Shown here piece after piece: positions 56,976-64,000 of a stretch of DNA of 64,000 nucleotides. Below the pieces are notes generated by a model. It saw nothing but the letters and a program-made list of their open reading frames with translations. It made no database searches and had not been told where the DNA came from. Source of the DNA: Lepidurus packardi. Lineage: Eukaryota > Arthropoda > Branchiopoda > Notostraca > Triopsidae. How positions within the stretch are numbered: position 1 is the first letter of the stretch; the number at the start of each line of letters is the position of its first letter. Where the stretch lies: assembly GCA_023053545.1 (NCBI GenBank), contig JAKZAN010000006.1:10696351-10760350 (forward strand). Reading direction: 5' to 3'. The position numbers and the translations under genes were made by a program.

Positions 56976-58406
56976 AGCTCAACCATCACCACGAGACAAA
57001 CGCAGACACGCTAACAAAAAACCGTCTGCAGTACGGCCGCTCACGAATGGGCCCCATCCGATCTATTTGCCTCGACGCTTTCGGGACCCACGAAGCACCT
57101 TAGGAGCAGTATCTAGCTCGCTTTCTATATAGTATTTTGAAGTTGGCGAATGCGCCAATCTCCCAGGAAAGCCCATAGCAGGTATGCCTCTATGTACGTG
57201 TGTGTGTATAGCCTGTGTATAAAATGAATCCCCGAATGCTGCGTCAAAAAAAGCCAAAGCGACACATCCGCTCACGTTCTAACCCCAAACAGGCATGTCT
57301 GGCTGGCTTTTTTTTCGGGAGCTTCAAACACATACATAACCATTACACATGGCAAAAAAGGGTTGAAAATGGCGGAATGAGGGGTCTGGGGAGTCTTGGG
57401 AAGGATACGCGGACGCAGAAAAATTGCAGCCGGTTTTTTGTGAGGAAGACTCCAAGCGAGTTCTTGCAAGGAAAAAGCGGCGTGCCTGTTTTTCTTGGCA
57501 CATTTCGCAAGGATACACGCCCTCCAGCGACTCGCTCTTTTTTGGGTTGCCATTTTTTAAGCTGAGCGAGCGCACTTTTGGCAAAAAATGTGCCTGCTTC
57601 AAGACCTGCCATGTTTCTCAAGGTAAAACGAGCCTCAGGAGTTGTTAGACCGACCGGGGACTTGGCTGAACGCTGCCTGAATTGCATAGATCTATGCAAA
57701 CGAATATCAAAGAGAGAGACGCGCATTTTCCTTGTTGGAACAGGTGGAAGCATTATGACGGTTTTTTTCTCCCTTGTTTCCACCAACTCAGCCTTACGCA
57801 AATACTTCCTGGAAATTATTCTTGGCGAGGACACGAGTTTTTTGTTTTTTTCGAACAAACATTCGAAGCAACACAAAATAGACACGAAATGTTTTTTGTC
57901 TTTTTAGGGAAGTTTCGCCAGTTCCACTCGTCTGCTAGAAAGCTTTCAACAAGTGCGTCGAGATCACGGCTCAACACCCAAACCAGGAAGAAAAGAAACA
58001 GAAACATACACATTCAAGTGCAGGGCTGGCGTATGTATAATTGTCGAGCTGCACGAGGAGATTTTCCAACAGAAATTCCAACAGAAAGGGACGTTTTCTT
58101 AGGCGGCCTGAGTCCCACCTTTTGCGTTCCATTTGGCAAATAAGCGAAAGAAAATCAGCCAACAAGGAAGCTCTTTTCTATCTATTCTTTTGATTTACGG
58201 AAAAAGTTTGGTTTATTGCCATTGGGGAATGTCTTGTTTCAACACGTTCTCCGGATTTAGTGACAAACGAATGTACTGTATCCCGCTGTTAAAAGTGACA
58301 CTAGTGTGGCACCTTTGAACAATGAATTTTTCTTTTTCAGCTAATGGGGTGAAAGGAATACAAGTTCCAATTCCAATCCAACTACTGTACCAATTTTTAA
58401 CTCGAA

Positions 58407-58430
58407 GCATGACACTCGGGTGTCATGCTT
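58407..58430. repeat. Perfect hairpin, 10-bp stem and TCGG loop
   Basis: AGCATGACAC (58407-58416) is complementary to GTGTCATGCT (58421-58430) and is followed by five T. A related hairpin (TGACAC with GTGTCA) follows at 58457-58473. A run of T after a stem is reminiscent of a pol III stop, but no promoter is visible. Confidence 0.5.
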
Positions 58431-58596
58431 TTTCCGGAGCACGTTTGGCCACAGTATGACACGCGGAGTGTCACTTGTATCGCCGGGTTCTGAAACCGGA
58501 GTCCCTATTGGTCTGTTTGCCGTTGTTAGGCCGTCCATCTTGCGGTAAACCCAGGAAGTAAATTCTTTTTGGTTGTTTTACGGAAAGAAGAAAATG

Positions 58597-58632
58597 ATCG
58601 CTTCTCGGCCTTTTGGCTAAGATCAAAGTGTA
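58597..58632 (+). pseudogene. U2 snRNA 5'-end fragment, 36 nt
   Basis: ATCGCTTCTCGGCCTTTTGG followed by CTAAGATCAAAGTGTA reproduces the 5' end of U2 snRNA, including the branch-point-pairing approach region. Homology then stops where U2 should continue with GTATCTGTTC, and an A/G-rich stretch follows. The branch-site recognition sequence, Sm site and all later stems are absent, so this is not a functional U2 gene. A 3'-truncated retro-copy is the simplest explanation. Confidence 0.85.
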
Positions 58633-61600
58633 AAAGGAAGAAAAAGGAAGAGTACAGTCCTATTAAATGACGTACCAACTATTTGAAAATCACAATAAAC
58701 TCAATGAAAAACATGGAATACAGTCATTGAAACTTTTAAGGTTACAGAAAATGTATGGTAATTGTAGTTTGAATTTATGAATTTACTGTTCGGTTACAAA
58801 GGCCAAGACGATAATTTGAGTTCTTTTTATGGAAGTTCAACCGACAAAAAAATACTCTATTTAAAAGATTAGGAGAGATGTCCTGCCAGTGTACATAAAG
58901 GGATAAAAAAAATTGCCCGAAACATGCTATTGTTGGGGGGGGGGGGGGTGCAGCAGGAGGCCTGCGAGGCTATGATTAACCATCCCCTTTAGTCTCGTGG
59001 TAGAACAATAGTGCACTTGGGCATAGCATTGTTGTCACCTCTTTTCCCGGGCTCATTTGCGAAGCTTGGGTTCCCCCGTGCATCTATTACCCCGCTGCAT
59101 GAAGCGCGTGACAAAGGAGAACACGGAGACCAGGCTTGGCAAAACTACTTACTCGAAAACATGGGCACAGAAAAAGCGGGGAAAAAGAAAGAAAACAAAA
59201 CGCGAAGCAATTTCCGTAAATTGTCGTCCTTGCGCAACACGTGTATACTCTACGGTACTGCACGCCATCTATTAACGAGGGCCTGGGACTACAACTTAAC
59301 GGAAAGTAGTGTCGTTGAAAAAGTCGCCGGAAAAGAATCTTCCAATTCTAGACCCAATGAAATGACTACTAAACCCCCCGCAATTCCTATCCCCACCTTT
59401 GCCATTACTTTAATAAAGACCAAGACTTCGCTCCCATTGGAACCCAATCCGAAAGTGGTTTTAACAAGTCCAGGAAGTTAAAACAAAGCTGTCTTTTTTT
59501 CTTTCTTCGGGGTGTGCAGGGAATTATTCGTTGTTGTACAAATAAAGGGAGAGGGACCTTATTTCGCCTATTTAGAACGGTGCGCGTTTTTCCTTGTTGC
59601 GAAAGGGAGCTTTGCTTTCATTGTTGGGCACACGTCCCGCAAAGGGGGAATTGTTTTATTTAATTGTTATAGCAAGGCAATAGAGTTCATTGTTAGTGAC
59701 GCAACAGCATTCTGCGCGAGCTAAATTAGGAATTTGCCAATGTTGGTCCCGTCCTGGTCCCGCTATTGGTTTCCGCCATTACCCATGCTGCGCGCCATGA
59801 ATTGGCATTCATGCAAATTTAGTCCGGCTAAAGGGACCTCCAGCTCTTCGCAATTACGGTTTAAGTGAACCATTCTATGTATGTGACTGAACCTTTTCCT
59901 TGCCAATTTATCTATGCGAGTCATTATAAAATGGGGCAATGTGCATATTGTGCCAATTATCCACCGTAAACGCTGTGGGACTTTGCGGAACGGATGAGCC
60001 ACTCCAAGGGTAATAGCGATGCCAAAGAACACATGCCCTATGCAAGCCGATTCCAGATCTCTTCCTTCTTTTACCCAGAGAGAGGGAGAAAAGGGTTCGA
60101 GCTAAATCAAGTTCTCATTTTTAGTGTGGAAAGAGGGTTCGGGAGAGAGGAGAGGGTTGGCAAATTCAAGTTTCGCAACGGGTTTGCACTAGAAAAAGTT
60201 CGCGCACGTAGGAAAGGGTTAGCAGCTTTGGCGGAATGAACGAACTACTCTTAAAGGGGAAGCCGAGAGAAGAGAGAGGAGAGAGAGACGGATGGCCTTT
60301 GTCTCTCCCAATGCCAAGCTGGAATGGGGAACGCCATTCTATTGATCATCTCGACCAAAAACGAAGACTATAGCTCAGTGTGACCGTTAGCTCTTGTCCT
60401 CCATGGCCAGCTTAAAAGATGCAACAGCATGGTGCTGGCCGTTGCAGCAGAACCCAGACGTTCTGCTCAACCCTTTCAGCACTTGAGGAGAGCAGCCCAA
60501 ACGGAAAGTGAAAAGTAAAACCCGCTTGGGACTGGGAAACTAACATTCCTATTGAAAGCAAGAAAAACTAAAAAGCCAAGGCCTCGGGAGCTTTTCGTTT
60601 CTTCGTTTTTATTTTTATTGGATTTTTTTTTTTTTTTATTTGCGACTCGGGAAAAGGACGCTCTCCCATCTTCGGCTTTGCTTCGTATGTTAATGCCACA
60701 GCCATGGTGTGTCAAGTGTTTTCTTTTTCCCAAACAAAAGAACAGCAAAAGCAAGTAGGAACGGCTAAGCGCGTGATTTAGAATGGTTTGAACGAGTCTG
60801 GCCCAAAAGAAAAAAATAGTGGACCGGAAATTTGGTAGCGTTACGTACAGGTAAAATTGCTTTTGGTAGCAGACCAAGAGTATTTTTTTTATTTAATTTT
60901 TTGCTAATTTTACTTGAAATAGCCACTCTTTTTGGGGGTCTTTTTGTGAGCTTTTTTCGAGACGGAGAGGGGGGGGGGGCTTCGTCCATGTGCAAATTAA
61001 AAGTATCTCTAAACAACTCCAGGCGTACATCCTGCCATGCTATGCAGCAATGAGACGAGGCGAAACAGCTATTATTAATTGAGGAAGTAAAGAAATTGGC
61101 CTATCAACTGTGCGTATTACAGCATTAGAGAACGTTCCCAGGTCCCACACTTGCAAAACGTCATATTGTTGGGGGTTCGAGAATATACAGCTGCTTGACC
61201 CCTAATAAGGCATGCCCATGTCTTGCAATTGTTGGCCACTTTTTTTTTCTTTTTTTTTTAATTCCACGCAAATTAGCCTGTACCCCATGCGTCGCCACTC
61301 TATGTCTAGCTGGGTTTGGAAAATGAACGTTTCAAGTCGGCGAAAACACGAGCGTCATTTACATTAAAGTGTGGGGTAAAAACTGTCACGTTAATTACGC
61401 ATGACGAGGACGAAATTCTGCTATAGTAAGTAAACAAAATCTAACGGTTTTTCCCATAAACTACGCTAGGTTCTATAGAAATCAAGTGAGAGAATCATTA
61501 TCCTACGAAAATTCCCGTTTCAGAATTGGACCTTTTTTTGTTAAAAAGTGTGTGTGAAATCCCTTAATTGGCAGTTTCGGGTTACTGAAACTCGTAATGG

Positions 61601-62035
61601 AACAAATGAATACCCAAAGTCGCTTTCTCCCCTTGACAAGGTCTCAAAAATTCCATAAAAAAAGAATATGCATGTCAGTATAAATGGCCCTCCATGATTT
61701 CACTGTTGGGCGGCTCCAGAAGGATTGTAACCTTGTACACTGTTAGCAACAATGAAAGATTTTGGCTCGTTTTTTGTTTCGAACGAATGGATCGCCCCTT
61801 GCCACGTGAGGTCTAGAATTCATTGTTAGCACCGGCCATGAATCTACGGGGTGAAGACACGAAAAGCAGTTTCATTGCTGGCATCGATTTCACCAACGCT
61901 TTAAACCTTTTCGTTCCTAATTTCTCATTTTCCTTTCGTCACTTCTCCACTTCTTTTCGAACGTGGAAAGCATTGGCTGTGGGAAAAGAAACCAAAACAA
62001 GACAATCTCGACTTCTTGGCCAGATGCATATGGTG

Positions 62036-62172
62036 ATGCAGAGCCAGGTTGTCAAGTCGCCTTTTTATTCATTGTTGCCACAGTGAAACCTAACGTCTAA
62101 CCCCATTAATGCAGAGCCAGGTTGTCAAGTCGCCCTTTGCTTCATTGTTTCAACAATGAAACCTAACGTTTG
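62036..62172 (+). repeat. Tandem duplication, about 63-bp unit at 74-bp spacing, carrying SOX sites
   Basis: 62036-62097 and 62110-62172 share ATGCAGAGCCAGGTTGTCAA and GAAACCTAACGT, with a TTCATTGTT site between. In the second copy the site has become a head-to-head pair (62143-62149 and 62152-62158). Confidence 0.85.
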
Positions 62173-64000
62173 AAGCACACACACGCTATTACCCTTAACT
62201 GGCTCTGAAATGGTAAAGTAAAGCCCGTTGCTCTTCAAACTCCGCGTTCCACTCCAACTCTGAATTCCCCCAAAGTTGGCTTTGGCCAAGGCGTAGTTTC
62301 GCAGGAATAGCGCCAGTGCAAGGCAACTCTTGCAGAGTCTGGAAGTAACACAGGCTGCTGTAGTTGCCTACGCAACCCGAACTCGTTAGGAATGGCGAAT
62401 ACATAACCTGGGGAGCCTCTTAGTCCTGCTTGGAGGTGAAGCCAACCCCCCAAATCTCTTCTCTGTACTGCCAGTCTGGAAAGTTCTTTGTGTTATCTCT
62501 CCTTTTTGTGTGTGTTTTTTGGCTTTTGGTGGGCAGACTACTTGCCAAGCCAAACCAGTTTTCGTTGGTCGTTCTGCGCTCTAACAATGAAAGACGTTGT
62601 CCGGGCTGCGTGGCTGCCAATCCTTTTCCTAGCTATTAAATATTCTTCTGCAAAAGAAGCCAAAATTGCATATTAGTGTGCCCTCATTAAAACCAGGCTC
62701 TAAAAACTCTGCTATTAATTCATTTTAATGTTGGATTAATCGCAGATTGAGTCAGTCAATGTAGTCACTCTCCATTTATGTCCCAAACTTCCCACAGTAT
62801 ATTAACTGGTATAGGCCTAAGGTTTACATAGCCATGGCAGTTCCTTCACAAAATTACAAAGGGGCGGGGGCGGGTGATGGTGTGAGGAAGGCCTAGGGCC
62901 CATTAATCAACAACATTAATTTGTTTAAATTTCACATCGCTTCTTCCCAGTGTCAACTCCCAGCTGACGTTTTCTTGTTTAACTTTTTTTTACGGGGTAA
63001 TAATCTAACCCGAAAGTTCCCCTTCCGTAAATCACACATAACCCATGGTGGTAGATCTAATGGCGAGTGGCAGCGCTTTTACATAAGGGAGGAAGATGGT
63101 ATGGTACCTTTTTCCAAACTAATAACGCACTACGTACATGAACAACATGCTGTGTTGCGAGGCTTGAAAACCTTTTCATCGTACTACCACACACACACAT
63201 AACACCACTTTTTTTTATTATTTTTTGTCTCTAAAACACAACCCTAGTTTGCTTACACCGGCAATCGGGTGATTAAACCTGTCATAAGCACAACTCCCCG
63301 AGAAAAAAAAGTTAATATATATATACTGTATACAGAATATAACCAGCTGGTCCAATGAAGCGCACCTCTCACAACCTCCTAGCGTTTTTACGAAAAAAAA
63401 AAAAAAATCGGAACCATTCCTACCGAAAAATGCAGCAGAAAACTACCAACTAGCCATGGCCGCTAGTTTTATCTTCACTAACTAACAAGCTCAACAAGTT
63501 CCGTTTACGGAAATACAAATACTTGTTTCAATCCTAGGACGTATATTGACCCCTTTCATTTCCCTCAGATCCATCGTTTTCTTTTCTTTATTTTTTTCCG
63601 CTTTTTTTTGCAAATAGGTTCGCAGGCCACCATTATTCGAACTGAAGTTTTAGGAGTGCCGAACTAACGGGAGATGCTATAGGAACTTATGGGCATAAAA
63701 ATAAACAACAAATTAACGGCGAAGAAATGCGGAACGGGCTCCAGCAATCAAGAAACAAAAGAGACCAAGTCCGTTTTTTCTTCCCTTGTGCACACTGAGA
63801 AAAGTCCAAAGCCAAAGTCCCAGCCAACAGGGACAAGTGAAATAAAACTCGTTAAAAATCGTTCAGATTTTGGCTACTAGATTATCTATATAGCAAAAGA
63901 ACTGCACAGGTCAGTCACTCCAAAGCTTACGTAGTCACAGACACATCAGGAGAGGAGAGATTGCTTTCAAATTGGAGCTCGAGCAAGAAAAATCTTAGAA

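Larger units (their letters stand above)
58318..62589. promoter_or_regulatory. Dense cluster of SOX-type sites (CATTGTT/AACAATG)
   Basis: Ten exact heptamers in 4.3 kb start at 58318, 59027, 59619, 59688, 61748, 61821, 62070, 62143, 62152 and 62583. About half a site is expected by chance at equal base frequencies, and by eye I found only about eight in the first 41 kb of the window. Nine of the ten have the extended form TTCATTGTT in one or the other orientation. CATTGT(T) is the classical SOX high-mobility-group target. The region lies 5' of the zinc-finger gene. Confidence 0.6.
54537..64000. other. 9.5-kb upstream non-coding region of the zinc-finger gene
   Basis: No protein gene is supported. 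It probably contains the missing 5' exon(s) and control elements of the zinc-finger gene. Notable parts are listed separately: a GAGA tract, hairpins, a U2 snRNA fragment, a SOX-site cluster and a 74-bp tandem duplication. A perfect octamer ATGCAAAT (POU-type) is at 59811-59818. Confidence 0.6.

Noticed and set aside
57343-57885. 180-codon minus-strand ORF with an antisense ORF of similar size
   Set aside because: No recognisable domain and open on both strands; probably chance.
59011-59481. 156-codon plus-strand ORF in the SOX-rich region
   Set aside because: No domain, no splice signals and irregular composition; it lies among non-coding regulatory-type sequence.

Overview
The window is eukaryotic nuclear DNA, almost certainly from an arthropod. 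Genes are split by many short GT..AG introns (often 45-100 bp). There is a methuselah-type GPCR copy, a cysteine-rich secreted protein with repeated GPC modules of the DUF4789 kind, and clear orthologues of the fly genes mask and kelch and of the soluble inorganic pyrophosphatase. A branchiopod crustacean such as Daphnia would fit; that is inference, not something read directly.

Left part (1-5.9 kb, + strand): the 3' portion of a long coiled-coil gene whose C-terminus carries the HMMR/RHAMM signature, followed by a shorter tandem paralogue (four coding exons, 512 aa) that lacks that signature. The 5.9-18.6 kb part is an accessory, decaying region. It holds a broken methuselah-like receptor (- strand), a 456-bp repeat of unknown nature, fragments of two DNA-transposon types, a nearly complete hAT element with good terminal inverted repeats, and a broken secreted-protein gene whose middle has been overwritten by a patchwork of three copied segments, two of them taken from elsewhere in this same window.

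Centre (18.6-41.2 kb): three conserved genes in a compact row. mask/ANKHD1 (- strand) can be followed through 25 coding exons with every splice phase agreeing (3325 aa). kel/KLHL2-3 (- strand) has 9 exons and 608 aa. Inorganic pyrophosphatase (+ strand) has 7 exons and 374 aa. kel and the pyrophosphatase share a 392-bp divergent promoter. A 260-bp solo LTR and a 234-bp tandem duplication lie in one mask intron.

Right part (41.2-64 kb): one gene, a C2H2 zinc-finger transcription factor (- strand, 52.4-54.5 kb), flanked by about 11 kb and 9.5 kb of non-coding DNA. The upstream flank has an extreme local concentration of SOX-type CATTGTT sites, most in the extended form TTCATTGTT. It also holds GAGA tracts and an isolated 36-nt copy of the U2 snRNA 5' end. 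This layout suggests a developmental regulator with a distal control region.

The exon models were built by eye from splice sites and reading-frame continuity. Family names come from recalled sequence motifs; no database search was possible.
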